Source: Sulfuricurvum sp. IAE1 (GTDB taxonomy: Bacteria; Campylobacterota; Campylobacteria; Campylobacterales; Sulfurimonadaceae). Taken from it: a stretch of DNA of 64,000 bases. The first letter of the stretch is position 1. Every line of letters starts with the position of its first letter. Under the pieces are notes generated by a model, which did not search any database, was not told the origin of the DNA, and saw nothing but the letters and a program-made list of their open reading frames with translations. The translations under genes were made by a program, and so were the position numbers. Positions 28,136 through 36,297 of this stretch are shown piece after piece. Location of the stretch: NCBI RefSeq assembly GCF_004347735.1, contig NZ_SLTI01000042.1:1-64000 (forward strand), given 5' to 3'.

Positions 28136-29130
28136 CAGCGGTTTCCGATGAGAACCGTCATGTCCACAAGCCGGCTGCTGTACCCCCATTCATTATCGTA
28201 CCATGCCAGTACTTTGACGGTATTGCCGTCCACGACGCTCGTCATGTCCGGAACATAGGTCGAGCTGTAGGTGCTGCCGATAAAATCGGAAGAAACCCGC
28301 TTGTCGTTGTCAATCTCGATGAGCCCTTTGAAAGCGCCTTGCGCCGCGGCGTTGAATGCCGCATGGACTTCCTCTTTGGTCACCTCTTTTTTCAGGTTGA
28401 CCGTAAGGTCGACGACCGAAACGTCCGGCGTCGGAACGCGCATCGCGTACCCGTTGAGTTTCCCCTGCAGATGCGGCATCACTTTGCCGATCGCTTTGGC
28501 CGCACCCGTAGAGGTCGGGATCATGTTCATCGCCGCGGCACGCGCGCGGCGGGGATCTTTGGAGTGTTTGACGTCGAGAATGTTCTGGTCGTTCGTATAC
28601 GAGTGGATCGTCGTCATCAGGCCGTTTTCAATTCCGAACGCATCGTCGAGAACCTTCGTGATCGGCCCAAGACAGTTGGTCGTACAGCTGGCGTTGGAGA
28701 TGATCGCTTCCCCTTTGTACTGATCCGAATTAACCCCGAAAACGTACGTCGGGCTGTCATCTTTGGCGGGTGCGGACATGATCACTTTCTTTACGCCGTT
28801 TTTGAGGTGTTTGGCGCAGCTCTCCTGATCCAGGAATTTGCCCGTACATTCGATCACTACTTCGGCGCCCGCGCTGCCGAAATCGACGTTGTCGATATTG
28901 CGGTCGTTGAACATACGGACCTTTTTGCCGCCGATCTGGATCGTCTGGTCGTCGATCACTTTCGCATCGATACCGCGGTGGACGCTGTCGAATTTCAACA
29001 GATACTCAAGCATGTCGGGTTTTGCGGTCGTATTGAGCGCGACCAGCTCGATGTCACTGCGTTCTGCGATGATTTTAGCTACGATAATTCCGATTCTTCC
29101 TGTGCCGTTAATCGCCACTTTGAGTGCCAT
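28135..29130 (-). CDS. gap: Glyceraldehyde-3-phosphate dehydrogenase
   Basis: NAD(P)-dependent enzyme of glycolysis and gluconeogenesis (331 aa). The Rossmann motif INGTGRIG begins at residue 6, the catalytic Cys is in SNASCTTNCLGP, and the substrate-binding STGAAKAIGKV and AMRVPTPD segments are present. The ATG at 29130 has AGGAG six bases upstream; the upstream in-frame TTG covers that ribosome binding site and is not used. The gene is first in a gap-pgi pair. The binding-loop residue that separates NAD from NADP use was not resolved. Confidence 0.96.
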   Translation of the reverse strand: MALKVAINGTGRIGIIVAKIIAERSDIELVALNTTAKPDMLEYLLKFDSVHRGIDAKVIDDQTIQIGGKKVRMFNDRNIDNVDFGSAGAEVVIECTGKFLDQESCAKHLKNGVKKVIMSAPAKDDSPTYVFGVNSDQYKGEAIISNASCTTNCLGPITKVLDDAFGIENGLMTTIHSYTNDQNILDVKHSKDPRRARAAAMNMIPTSTGAAKAIGKVMPHLQGKLNGYAMRVPTPDVSVVDLTVNLKKEVTKEEVHAAFNAAAQGAFKGLIEIDNDKRVSSDFIGSTYSSTYVPDMTSVVDGNTVKVLAWYDNEWGYSSRLVDMTVLIGNR

Positions 29131-29199
29131 AGAGACTCCTGATTTCAAAGAAAATAATGCTTTATTGTAACAAAAAAAGTTTAAAGGGAGCGTTAGGAA

Positions 29200-29214
29200 G
29201 GGGGTGAAACCCCC
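29200..29214 (-). terminator. Hairpin downstream of the glycine-zipper gene
   Basis: GGGGGT (29200-29205) pairs perfectly with ACCCCC (29209-29214), 16 bases past the stop on the minus strand. A run of Ts appears only further downstream. Confidence 0.5.
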
Positions 29215-29229
29215 AAAGAAGGGGGGAAA

Positions 29230-29748
29230 TCAGTAACTGTAAGTGACCGTGACGGGAATCTCTTTGAGCGGCTGATCGCTCTGTACGCTGATCTGTTTTC
29301 CTTTAAAAAGGGCGGTATTGGTATAACCGCTGAGCACCTGGCGCGATTTGTACGTTTTGTGCGTTTCGCATTTACGGACGGTACGGTACGAGGTAGTATT
29401 CCCCCCGCCGTAACTGCCGGCGACTTTCTGCCCGGCCAGCGTTCCCAGGACGGCACCCCCGACGGTCGCGACCGTTTTGCCGGTTCCGCCGCCGATCTGG
29501 TGCCCCAGCACACCTCCGAGCGCACCGCCGGCTACCGCACCGACGACGTTGTTCATTCCGCCGCCGCTTTCGACGGCTTCCTGGACGTCATAACACCGTT
29601 CTTCAGGTATTTCTTCCTGGACCGTCGCATAGACGGGTGCGGAACGGGTCACTTTGACGTATTCGACGGTCGAAAAACTCTCCGATGCAAGCAACGTACC
29701 GCAAAGAAGAAACGGTAATGAAAAAGCGGAAAAGGATGGGATGGACAT
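29230..29748 (-). CDS. Glycine-zipper envelope protein
   Basis: Exported 172-aa protein. A signal peptide covers about residues 1-21 (cleavage near LLAS-ES). The middle (about 62-110) is a double glycine zipper, GAVAGGALGGVLGHQIGG and VGGAVLGTLAGQKVAG, as in the Rickettsia 17-kDa antigen and YgdR/SlyB-like families that insert in or associate with the outer membrane. Two cysteines (ERCYD and RKCET) flank the zipper and could form a disulfide. The C-terminus is rich in beta-forming residues. There is no lipobox. It is monocistronic, between gap and hisG. The role is probably envelope integrity; nothing more specific can be said. Confidence 0.8.
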   Translation of the reverse strand: MSIPSFSAFSLPFLLCGTLLASESFSTVEYVKVTRSAPVYATVQEEIPEERCYDVQEAVESGGGMNNVVGAVAGGALGGVLGHQIGGGTGKTVATVGGAVLGTLAGQKVAGSYGGGNTTSYRTVRKCETHKTYKSRQVLSGYTNTALFKGKQISVQSDQPLKEIPVTVTYSY

Positions 29749-29771
29749 GAATAATTCCTTCGGTTCGATTT

Positions 29772-29794
29772 ATCGGGCAATTGTACGGCCCGAT
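29772..29794 (-). terminator. Hairpin downstream of hisG
   Basis: ATCGGGC (29772-29778) pairs with GCCCGAT (29788-29794), 18 bases past the hisG stop on the minus strand, followed by a short A/T stretch. It is a plausible end of the operon transcript. Confidence 0.45.
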
Positions 29795-29811
29795 TGTTAA
29801 CCGATAGTGAA

Positions 29812-30432
29812 TTATTTTTCGCCGTAGAGGAGCGTGTTGATTTTTCCGTAGATGTCGAGGATTTCGTCTTTTTTCTCAAAAAAACTGTTTTTGTTGGCGA
29901 TCAGGTGGGTCGAGGATTCCATGATCGTCTCCACCACTTCCAGACCGTTTTGTTTCATCGTGCTTCCCGTTTCGACCACGTCGACGATCATGTCGGCGAG
30001 TCCGACCAGCGGGGCGAGTTCGATCGAGCCGTAGAGCTTGATGATGTCGGCAGCAACGGCACGCTCGGCAAAATAACGCTTCGTGATGTTGACCATCTTC
30101 GTCGCGACTTTGATCTCGCTTTTGGTGAAATCGGGCTTTTCACCCGAGCGCATCCCGATGGCGATACGGCATTTTCCCTTTTGAAGGTCCAGCAGACGGA
30201 TGACGTCAAGCCCCTGCTCTTCGAGGGTGTCAAGGCCGACGACGCCGATATCCGCCGCCTGGTGGTAGACGTACGTCGCGACATCCTGGTTGCGTACCAG
30301 CAAAAATTTGAAATTCTCGGTCTGGAGAATCAGTTTGCGGTCGTCGAATTTGAATCCGCTGCCGAAAATCGATTCGAAAATTTCCAGCGTTTCATCGGCT
30401 ATCCGCCCTTTTGGGAGTGCGACACTTAGCAT
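29812..30432 (-). CDS. hisG: ATP phosphoribosyltransferase, short form
   Basis: First step of histidine synthesis: condenses ATP and PRPP. The 206-aa length marks the short HisG form, which lacks the C-terminal regulatory domain and normally needs the HisZ subunit for activity and feedback control. ALPKGRI at the N-terminus and the PRPP-binding segment ELAPLVGLADMIVDVVETGSTM near 150-175 are typical. It is the last gene of an operon and overlaps coaX by seven bases. No hisZ is present in the window. Confidence 0.93.
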   Translation of the reverse strand: MLSVALPKGRIADETLEIFESIFGSGFKFDDRKLILQTENFKFLLVRNQDVATYVYHQAADIGVVGLDTLEEQGLDVIRLLDLQKGKCRIAIGMRSGEKPDFTKSEIKVATKMVNITKRYFAERAVAADIIKLYGSIELAPLVGLADMIVDVVETGSTMKQNGLEVVETIMESSTHLIANKNSFFEKKDEILDIYGKINTLLYGEK

Positions 30433-31043
30433 ACTCTACCTTTTTCGATTAACTTTTTCATCCCCTTGAAGACCAGCTCTTCATCGACGACCGCATCCGG
30501 GAAAAAACGGCTTAACATCTTTGCGTCGCCGCCGCACAGGTGAACCGGTTTTCCAAGGCTTTGTATCTGCGCGATCAAAGGAGCCAAAAAACCTGCCGTC
30601 ACGGCATCCGGGGTATTTTTCGCCATTTTAGCCAAATCAACCTCAAAGTTCCATGACACGTCCAGCGCCGGAGAGAGACGCCCGTATGCTTCCTGCGCTG
30701 CCCTGAGCCCCAGAGCGATGAATCCCCCCTGATAGGCTCCCCCGCGCATCACGTCTACGGTGATAGCACTCCCCGCATCGACGACAACCCCTTCCTCTAT
30801 CGCTTCGCACGCCGCGATTCGGTCGATTCCCATCGTAGGGTAATACTTGGTCCACACGACGCATTCACGCAGATCGTGCCAGTTTACCAAACCCGCTACC
30901 CGCCGATCGAACGCCGCGTTGACACTGATGAAATAAACCTCTTCACTGATTGAAAAGGGGTCGAACGTATCGGCGGAATGCTTGGTTCGTTTCCCGTTCC
31001 GATACAGATCAACCGATGTGTTGCCGACGTCGCATAAAATCAT
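30426..31043 (-). CDS. coaX: Type III pantothenate kinase
   Basis: Phosphorylates pantothenate in coenzyme A synthesis. The 205-aa protein has the ASKHA-fold markers CDVGNTSVD (phosphate loop at the N-terminus), GIDRIAACEA, and VVDAGSAITVDV with the catalytic Asp. It is somewhat shorter than the 250-aa CoaX of Bacillus, in line with the short Helicobacter-type enzyme. It lies seven bases downstream of a cupin gene and overlaps hisG. Confidence 0.93.
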   Translation of the reverse strand: MILCDVGNTSVDLYRNGKRTKHSADTFDPFSISEEVYFISVNAAFDRRVAGLVNWHDLRECVVWTKYYPTMGIDRIAACEAIEEGVVVDAGSAITVDVMRGGAYQGGFIALGLRAAQEAYGRLSPALDVSWNFEVDLAKMAKNTPDAVTAGFLAPLIAQIQSLGKPVHLCGGDAKMLSRFFPDAVVDEELVFKGMKKLIEKGRVC

Positions 31044-31050
31044 GCCGACA

Positions 31051-31392
31051 TTATAACTTAAGTACGGAATTCACCCGCGCGACGCTGTCGCCCTTGTGCA
31101 GGCTCAATCGGACAATCGAATCTTCCGGGGCGTTAAGGTCGTGCATGACGTTCCCTTCCAGCGCGATCACATCTCCCGATTTGAGCGTAAAGCGTTCCTC
31201 GCCCACCCCGAAATCGATACTGCCCGATACGATCATTACCGTAATCGGAAACGACGTTTTATGGGCTTTCATCGATTGACCCGCACGAAAAACGATCCGG
31301 ATCTCTTTGGTAAAGCCGCTATCGATGAGAGGGGTAATGACGGGTTGGGCGTCGCCGTAAACGATGTCGGACGTAAATGAAGCCAGATGCAT
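31051..31392 (-). CDS. Small cupin-domain protein
   Basis: A single-cupin protein of 113 aa. Residues 35-100 form the barrel: the first cupin motif is around GQSMKAHKTSFPITVMIVSG and the second around LKSGDVIALEGNVMHDLNA. Potential metal ligands are His44 in the first motif and His85 in the second; the set is incomplete compared with dioxygenases. Its substrate is unknown. It sits at the head of the coaX-hisG group, with a good ribosome binding site (AAGGAG). Confidence 0.8.
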   Translation of the reverse strand: MHLASFTSDIVYGDAQPVITPLIDSGFTKEIRIVFRAGQSMKAHKTSFPITVMIVSGSIDFGVGEERFTLKSGDVIALEGNVMHDLNAPEDSIVRLSLHKGDSVARVNSVLKL

Positions 31393-31450
31393 GGTAACTC
31401 CTTTTTAAGCGGATCATACCAGTACCCATGCGATTATCGCTTGATGGAAA

Positions 31451-32272
31451 TCAATCCTTTTCCATCGGATGGCACTCCCGGACCGTATCCTGGAGGTTCT
31501 GTTTCTGAACATGGGTGTAGATCTGCGTCGTCAGCAGCGAGGCGTGCCCCAGCAGCTCCTGCACGACCCGCAGATCGGCACCTCCGAGAATCAGCACCGT
31601 AGCGTACGAATGGCGCAGGGCATGAGGAGAAGTATCCAGATATTTCTGGGTGATTTTAAAGGCCGATACGCGGCTGAGCGGTTCGCCGCGGTAATTGAGC
31701 CAAAGCAGCGGACGGTTGAACGGGCAGGCGTCGCGATACGCGCGCAGCGCCTTCATCGCTTCCTCGGCGATCGGGACGTAGCGCTCTTTTTCCCCCTTCC
31801 CGTGGCGGATCCGTAGCCATTCACCTTCGATGTCCCCTTCCTGCGCATCGAGGCATTCGCTGATCCTCATCCCCGTCGCGTAGAGAAACAGTAGCAACGC
31901 GTAATCGCGGAGTCCGAGCCAGTCGCTTCGATCGATCCGTTCAAGTCCGGACTGTATCGTTTCGTAGGTGAGGTATTTGGGAAGATTTTTCGGGATTTTG
32001 GAAAGGGAAAACTTCGACGAAAGAGAGTCGAAACGGTTGCGGTGGCAGAAATCGAGAAATGAATTGAATGACGAAAGTTTCCGGTTCAGCGTCCGTTTGT
32101 TGGGAATCGATCCCAGCAATGCGAACACATCGGCGGAATCGACCTGTGTGAGGCTTTTGCCCGTCGCTTTTTCGATCTCATTCAGATCGCCCGAATACGC
32201 CTCGATCGTCCGCGGGCTAAGCGCTTTGATGACCGTGATATATTCGATAAAAGCGTCAAGCTCTCCCGACAT
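31451..32272 (-). CDS. Xer-like tyrosine recombinase
   Basis: Chromosomal tyrosine recombinase of 273 aa, the XerC/XerD size. The N-terminal core-binding domain spans about 1-95. In the catalytic domain I see the first Arg (ATGMRISE), the Lys in HGKGEKERYVP, H-x-x-R in PHALRHSYAT, the second His in LLGHASLLTT and the nucleophile Tyr in QIYTHV. It is the core-genome recombinase rather than part of the island: it is coupled by one base to a BamB-like gene. Resolution of chromosome dimers at dif together with FtsK is the expected role. Campylobacter and Helicobacter use the longer single recombinase XerH, so orthology to XerH is uncertain. I did not find a dif-like site nearby. Confidence 0.88.
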   Translation of the reverse strand: MSGELDAFIEYITVIKALSPRTIEAYSGDLNEIEKATGKSLTQVDSADVFALLGSIPNKRTLNRKLSSFNSFLDFCHRNRFDSLSSKFSLSKIPKNLPKYLTYETIQSGLERIDRSDWLGLRDYALLLFLYATGMRISECLDAQEGDIEGEWLRIRHGKGEKERYVPIAEEAMKALRAYRDACPFNRPLLWLNYRGEPLSRVSAFKITQKYLDTSPHALRHSYATVLILGGADLRVVQELLGHASLLTTQIYTHVQKQNLQDTVRECHPMEKD

Positions 32273-33270
32273 TACTGAACAGCGATGTAGCGGTCGTCGA
32301 AATAAAAGCGGCCGTCGCCGACGAAAATCCGGTCCCCTTCCTGGAGATCGACGTCGTACACGTCGTACGCCAGAAGGTTTTTGGTCAGGGCGATCATGTA
32401 CCCCTCTTTTTCCAATACGTAAACGCGGTCGTTCTGGACGCTGATCCCTACAAAATGGGCAAAAGGAAATTTCTTTTTGGCGCGGAACTGCAGCGAAGGC
32501 GACAGGGCGATCACTTCCCCCTGCTTCGTCGTCAGCCAGATACCTTCACTCGTGTAGGCGATGTTTCGGATGTCGTATTTCTCGCGCGCCTCTTTTTGCG
32601 ACAGCGCCAAAACACCGTATCCGGTCGATGCGACGAGGTTGTTGTCGATGACGTTGAGATAGGCGATGTTGTTGAAATACTCTTCGGAGCTGACGACGAC
32701 CGAGCGGAGCACCTGTTTGGTCTGGGAATTAACGATGACGATTTTACCGTCAAGCGTCAGGAACAGTACCAGCTCTTTGAGAAAATAGGGGTTGGCGATG
32801 CGTGAATCTACCGCGACCGATGCGTTCGACGCCTCTTTGAAAAGTAACTTTTTCGATTCCAGCGAATAAAGTGCCATCTCGTTGTTTGCAAACAGCACGG
32901 CCAGAATGTCGTCTTGAACCGATGCGGCGGCGACTCCCCGCTTGAATTCAAACGTCACCTTGCCTTCTCCCCCCTCCGAGGAGAAAAGGACGAGATTGCG
33001 CTCGGGGCTTTCGGTCACGATCCATTCCGAGCCGCCGTTGAGCAGACGGTATCCCTCGGGGAGTTTGACCCGTTTTTCACCGTCTTTGGCAAGGAGAACT
33101 CCGTTTTCGAGCAACGCGGCGGTAGAAGTCACCTGGGCGATGGAATCGCTAAGGCGCCCGGCATTGCGCCATTCCCCTTTGACATCTTCGGGTTTGTACA
33201 CCTCTTTGTGCGAACACCCGCTAAACAATAGGGCCAGAACGGCACTCAGGGCAATCAGCGGAAATTTCAT
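32272..33270 (-). CDS. Outer-membrane lipoprotein, BamB-like beta-propeller
   Basis: A 332-aa lipoprotein: hydrophobic signal peptide, then lipobox LFSGC with Cys19 as the lipid anchor. The rest consists of repeated beta-strand blocks (ENGVLLAKDG, DGKIVIVNSQTK, GEVIALSPSLQF) of the PQQ-like beta-propeller type seen in BamB. In E. coli yfgM lies directly upstream of bamB, and here a YfgM-like gene overlaps the start by one base. BamB helps the BAM complex insert outer-membrane proteins. The similarity rests on fold pattern and context, so the name is tentative. Confidence 0.72.
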   Translation of the reverse strand: MKFPLIALSAVLALLFSGCSHKEVYKPEDVKGEWRNAGRLSDSIAQVTSTAALLENGVLLAKDGEKRVKLPEGYRLLNGGSEWIVTESPERNLVLFSSEGGEGKVTFEFKRGVAAASVQDDILAVLFANNEMALYSLESKKLLFKEASNASVAVDSRIANPYFLKELVLFLTLDGKIVIVNSQTKQVLRSVVVSSEEYFNNIAYLNVIDNNLVASTGYGVLALSQKEAREKYDIRNIAYTSEGIWLTTKQGEVIALSPSLQFRAKKKFPFAHFVGISVQNDRVYVLEKEGYMIALTKNLLAYDVYDVDLQEGDRIFVGDGRFYFDDRYIAVQ

Positions 33271-33866
33271 TATTTGACTCCGTAATGAGACAGAGACTGC
33301 CCCAGTTGATAGATGGGCGATTCTTCCCCGATCTGGGATATTTTCTGATGCGCCAGCGCGGTATTGCCCTGTTCGAGAGCGTGGACGGCGAGTTCGAGCA
33401 GTGCCAGGTCTTTATAGAGCGCGCCCTGGCGCTTCGTGTAATTCTCCAATCCGGCCGCATCGGATTTGATGATCGCCGCCTCATACGAAGCGATGTCGGC
33501 GACACCGAAGGCTTCGGAGTTTTTCAGCGAAGAGAGAATGAGCGGGTCGTTCTGGGCGATTCCGCGGCTGAGCTTCCACAGGTCGTACAAAGCGGGATTG
33601 TCGTTTTTGAGCGTCGCTTCGGCGCTCTTATCCCCCGGGTTGAGCAACAGCGTATTGAGCGCCGCATTCGAACTTTCGATTTTTGCTTCCGTATATGCCT
33701 GATAGGCGATTGCACCCGTAGCCGCGAACAGAAGCGATACGACTCCCGCAATCAGCGGTTTTTGGTACCGTTTGATGAAGCGTTCGGTTTTGATCGCGCT
33801 TTCCAGAAACTTCTCTTCGGAATTGAGCTCCTCTTTGAGAGCGTCCATGTTTTCTTTCAGACTCAA
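33270..33866 (-). CDS. YfgM-like membrane-anchored TPR protein
   Basis: A 198-aa protein with one membrane segment (PLIAGVVSLLFAATGAIAYQAY, about residues 33-54) and a helical periplasmic domain (LLELAVHALEQGNTALAHQKI) resembling the tetratricopeptide region of YfgM. The TTG at 33866 is chosen because AGGAG lies six bases upstream; the ATG at 33848 is too far from it. It is first in an operon with a BamB-like lipoprotein and a Xer recombinase. YfgM in enterobacteria acts with the Sec translocon and periplasmic chaperones. Confidence 0.7.
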   Translation of the reverse strand: MSLKENMDALKEELNSEEKFLESAIKTERFIKRYQKPLIAGVVSLLFAATGAIAYQAYTEAKIESSNAALNTLLLNPGDKSAEATLKNDNPALYDLWKLSRGIAQNDPLILSSLKNSEAFGVADIASYEAAIIKSDAAGLENYTKRQGALYKDLALLELAVHALEQGNTALAHQKISQIGEESPIYQLGQSLSHYGVK

Positions 33867-33947
33867 AATAACTCCTGATTTTTGCCTTCGCTTAAAAGGT
33901 AATGATAGCTCAGCCAATGTTAAAGTTTCGTAAACCGATTTTTTCGC

Positions 33948-33953
33948 TACAAT
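33948..33953 (+). promoter_or_regulatory. -10 box of gatC
   Basis: TACAAT after a T-rich run lies 34 bases before the gatC start. The 121-base gap also has to hold the divergent promoter of the YfgM-like gene. Confidence 0.5.
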
Positions 33954-33987
33954 TATTTTCATAAATTTATCACGAATCAGGTTAACC

Positions 33988-34278
33988 ATGCAAATCGACG
34001 AAACCCTTTTACAGCGACTCGAAAAACTCTCCTATCTCGAAATTCCGCAGGAACACCGCGCCGAAATGATCGCCCAGCTTAGCGAAATCGTCTCGTTCGT
34101 CGATAACCTCGCAGAACTCGATACGGAAGGGGTAAACGCGACGTTCGCGATGTCGGACGTTTCGACGCGCCTTCGCGAAGACACGGGTACCGTCGACCGT
34201 AACGTCAACGACGACATTCTCGCACACGCACCGCACGCACGGGACCATTTTTTCATCGTACCGAAAATCATCGAGTAA
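33988..34278 (+). CDS. gatC: Glutamyl/aspartyl-tRNA amidotransferase subunit C
   Basis: Small subunit (96 aa) of GatCAB, which converts Glu-tRNA(Gln) and Asp-tRNA(Asn) to the amide forms. The fold is recognisable from LLQRLEKLSYLEIP, QLSEIVSFVDNLAELDTEGV and the C-terminal VTR-like region followed by DILAHAPHARDHFFIVPKIIE. gatA and gatB are not in this window, so the subunits are scattered, as is common in Campylobacterota. It begins an operon with an ArsC-like gene and pilT. Confidence 0.94.
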   Translation: MQIDETLLQRLEKLSYLEIPQEHRAEMIAQLSEIVSFVDNLAELDTEGVNATFAMSDVSTRLREDTGTVDRNVNDDILAHAPHARDHFFIVPKIIE

Positions 34279-34281
34279 CCG

Positions 34282-34635
34282 ATGGTCCGCGTATTCGGCA
34301 TCAAAAACTGTGACAGCGTCAAAAAAGCGCTTCAATTCTTGAACGCGCATTCCGTCCCCTACGAGTTTCACGATTTCAAAACGGCTCCGGTCGGCAAAGA
34401 AAAAATTTCCCAGTGGGGTCGCCTGGTCCCCGTATCGACCCTTTTCAACACCAAAGGGACGACCTACCGTACCCTCGGGCTCAAATCGCTTGCACTCGAC
34501 GATTCAGGTAAAATCGGCTGGATGAGCGAGCATAATCTCCTGATCAAGCGTCCGGTTATCGAATCCCCCAAGGGGCTGATCGTCGGATTCGATCCATCCC
34601 AATACGAAGGAATTTTCGCCCATGCAGGACAATAA
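34282..34635 (+). CDS. ArsC/Spx-family protein
   Basis: A 117-aa thioredoxin-fold protein of the ArsC/YffB family. Residues 5-12 (FGIKNCDS) place one Cys at the position of the arsenate-reductase nucleophile, followed by KKALQFLNAHSVPYEFHDF. A C-terminal LIKRPVIE matches the conserved arginine-proline segment of the family. Most such stand-alone proteins are not proven arsenate reductases, and a glutathione- or thiol-linked role is possible. It overlaps pilT by 14 bases. Confidence 0.85.
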   Translation: MVRVFGIKNCDSVKKALQFLNAHSVPYEFHDFKTAPVGKEKISQWGRLVPVSTLFNTKGTTYRTLGLKSLALDDSGKIGWMSEHNLLIKRPVIESPKGLIVGFDPSQYEGIFAHAGQ

Positions 34636-35704
34636 CGGCGCTCCGCTCGACATCCACAAACTCCTCAAAAGCGTCGTCGCTTACAAAGCGTCCGACCTTC
34701 ACCTTGTCAGCCGCTCCGAGCCCCAGATCCGTATCGACGGACGGCTCGTAGCGCTCAATCTTCCCGTTCTTGACGGCCGAGATATCGAAGAGATGGCCTA
34801 CTCTCTCTTGACCGAGAAGCAGAAAAAGACTTTCGAGGAGTACAACGAACTCGATTTTTCGATCGTCATCCCCGACGTAGGCCGCTTCCGTGCCAACTAC
34901 TACAAAACGATGGAAGACATCGCCTGTGCGTTTCGTATCATCCCGGTCACCATCCCATCGCTGGATGATTTGAACGCCAAAAAAATCTTCAAAAGCATCA
35001 TCAAACGGGAAAAAGGGCTCATACTCGTCACCGGTCCGACCGGAAGCGGTAAATCGACAACCCTCGCGGCGATGCTCAATGAAATCAACATGACCGAATC
35101 TCGCCACATCATTACCGTCGAAGACCCGGTCGAGTTCGTTCATACGAACAAGAAGTCGCTCTTTTCACACCGTAATATCGGTACCGACACCCGCAGCTTC
35201 TCCGCCGCGCTCAAATACGCCCTCCGCCAGGACCCCGACGTTATCCTGATCGGGGAGATGCGGGACAAGGAGACGATCCAGGCCGCACTCACCGCGGCCG
35301 AAACCGGGCACCTGGTCTTTGGAACGCTGCACACCAACTCCGCGCCCCAGACGATCAACCGTATCATCGACGTTTTCAGCGGTGACGAACAGCCTCAGGT
35401 ACGGGCCCAGCTCTCGACTTCACTGGTTGCGGTCATATCGCAGGTCCTGATGCCCAAAATCGGGGGCGGTCGAATCGCGGCGCAGGAGGTAATGATCACC
35501 AATCCGGCAATCGCCAACCTGATCCGCGAAGACAAAGTCCATCAACTCTATTCGCAGATGCAGCTCAACCAGCAAGAGACCAACATGTCGACCCAGACGC
35601 AGGAAATCGTCGAGTGTCTCCGCAAAAAACTCATCAGCCGCGATACCGCTATCCAGTTCTCGAACAAACCCGACGAATTGCTCCGTATTATCGGAACGAT
35701 GTGA
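34622..35704 (+). CDS. pilT: Twitching motility / pilus retraction ATPase PilT
   Basis: Hexameric ATPase (360 aa) that retracts type IV pili. Family markers are the N-terminal ASDLHLVSRSEPQIRIDGRL, Walker A GPTGSGKST (about 140-148), the Asp box ITVEDPVEF, Walker B DPDVILIGEMRD and the His box GHLVFGTLHTNSA. The PilT-like C-terminus (EIVECLRKKLIS and onwards) distinguishes it from PilB. No other pilus genes are nearby. It overlaps the ArsC-like gene and is followed by a clear hairpin. Confidence 0.93.
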   Translation: MQDNNGAPLDIHKLLKSVVAYKASDLHLVSRSEPQIRIDGRLVALNLPVLDGRDIEEMAYSLLTEKQKKTFEEYNELDFSIVIPDVGRFRANYYKTMEDIACAFRIIPVTIPSLDDLNAKKIFKSIIKREKGLILVTGPTGSGKSTTLAAMLNEINMTESRHIITVEDPVEFVHTNKKSLFSHRNIGTDTRSFSAALKYALRQDPDVILIGEMRDKETIQAALTAAETGHLVFGTLHTNSAPQTINRIIDVFSGDEQPQVRAQLSTSLVAVISQVLMPKIGGGRIAAQEVMITNPAIANLIREDKVHQLYSQMQLNQQETNMSTQTQEIVECLRKKLISRDTAIQFSNKPDELLRIIGTM

Positions 35705-35705
35705 T

Positions 35706-35726
35706 TTTCCCCTTTTTGAGGGGAAA
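35706..35726 (+). terminator. Hairpin after pilT
   Basis: TTTCCCC (35706-35712) pairs with GGGGAAA (35720-35726), immediately past the stop of pilT. Confidence 0.6.
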
Positions 35727-35793
35727 CCTTAAACTTTGTTTCAAAAGTTTGCCCTAACTCCCTTCTTTATCCCTTTTTTCCCTTTTTATGTTC

Positions 35794-35799
35794 TATAAT
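35794..35799 (+). promoter_or_regulatory. -10 box of the PerR-like gene
   Basis: TATAAT ends only eight bases before the ATG, so transcription would begin at or next to the start codon. Confidence 0.6.
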
Positions 35800-35807
35800 C
35801 GCGGATT

Positions 35808-36215
35808 ATGAAACATCAAGAGCTCCTTAAACGTCATCGTCTCAAAGCGACACCGCAGCGCATTGCCATCATCGAACTGATGCATTCGGCGGGTCATATA
35901 ACCATCGAAGAGCTCTACCATTCCATTCTCCAGAGATTCGCTTCCATCTCGCTTGCCACCCTCTACAAAAACATCCACAGCATGATGGACGTCAGCCTGA
36001 TACGGGAAGTGAAAGTGGCGGGGTACAAAACCCGTTACGAAATCGAAAAAGCCCAGCACGCCCACGTCGTCTGCAAAGAGTGCGGCGAACTCAAAGACAT
36101 TCCGATGCATCCTGCATCACTTCTCAAAGATCCGGGACTCGATATCGCAGGCTACAAAGCCGACGATGTATCGGTAGTCATCACCGGAATCTGTCCTCAC
36201 TGCCAGGCCAAATAA
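35808..36215 (+). CDS. Fur-family regulator (PerR-like)
   Basis: Metal-dependent repressor of 135 aa. The winged-helix domain is residues 1-80 (LKATPQRIAIIELM, ISLATLYKNIHSM). The dimerisation domain has the zinc-site cysteines C-x-x-C (CKECG) and CPHC near the C-terminus, with HAHVVC. A separate Fur lies 3.6 kb downstream in the conserved lysS block, so this copy is more likely PerR or another paralogue. The gene appears to have almost no leader: the -10 box ends eight bases before the ATG and no strong ribosome binding site is visible. Confidence 0.88.
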   Translation: MKHQELLKRHRLKATPQRIAIIELMHSAGHITIEELYHSILQRFASISLATLYKNIHSMMDVSLIREVKVAGYKTRYEIEKAQHAHVVCKECGELKDIPMHPASLLKDPGLDIAGYKADDVSVVITGICPHCQAK

Positions 36216-36242
36216 AACCGTTTTTCAAAAAACAACAATTTG

Positions 36243-36278
36243 ATGTAAAAAAAAAAGAAGTGCCGCAACGGTGCGGCA
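36243..36278 (-). terminator. Rho-independent terminator of the DAHP synthase gene
   Basis: TGCCGCA (36261-36267) pairs with TGCGGCA (36272-36278). On the minus strand it is followed by CTTC and a run of about ten Ts, a strong intrinsic terminator. Confidence 0.85.
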
Positions 36279-36297
36279 TGTCTGTGAAAAAAGAGGA

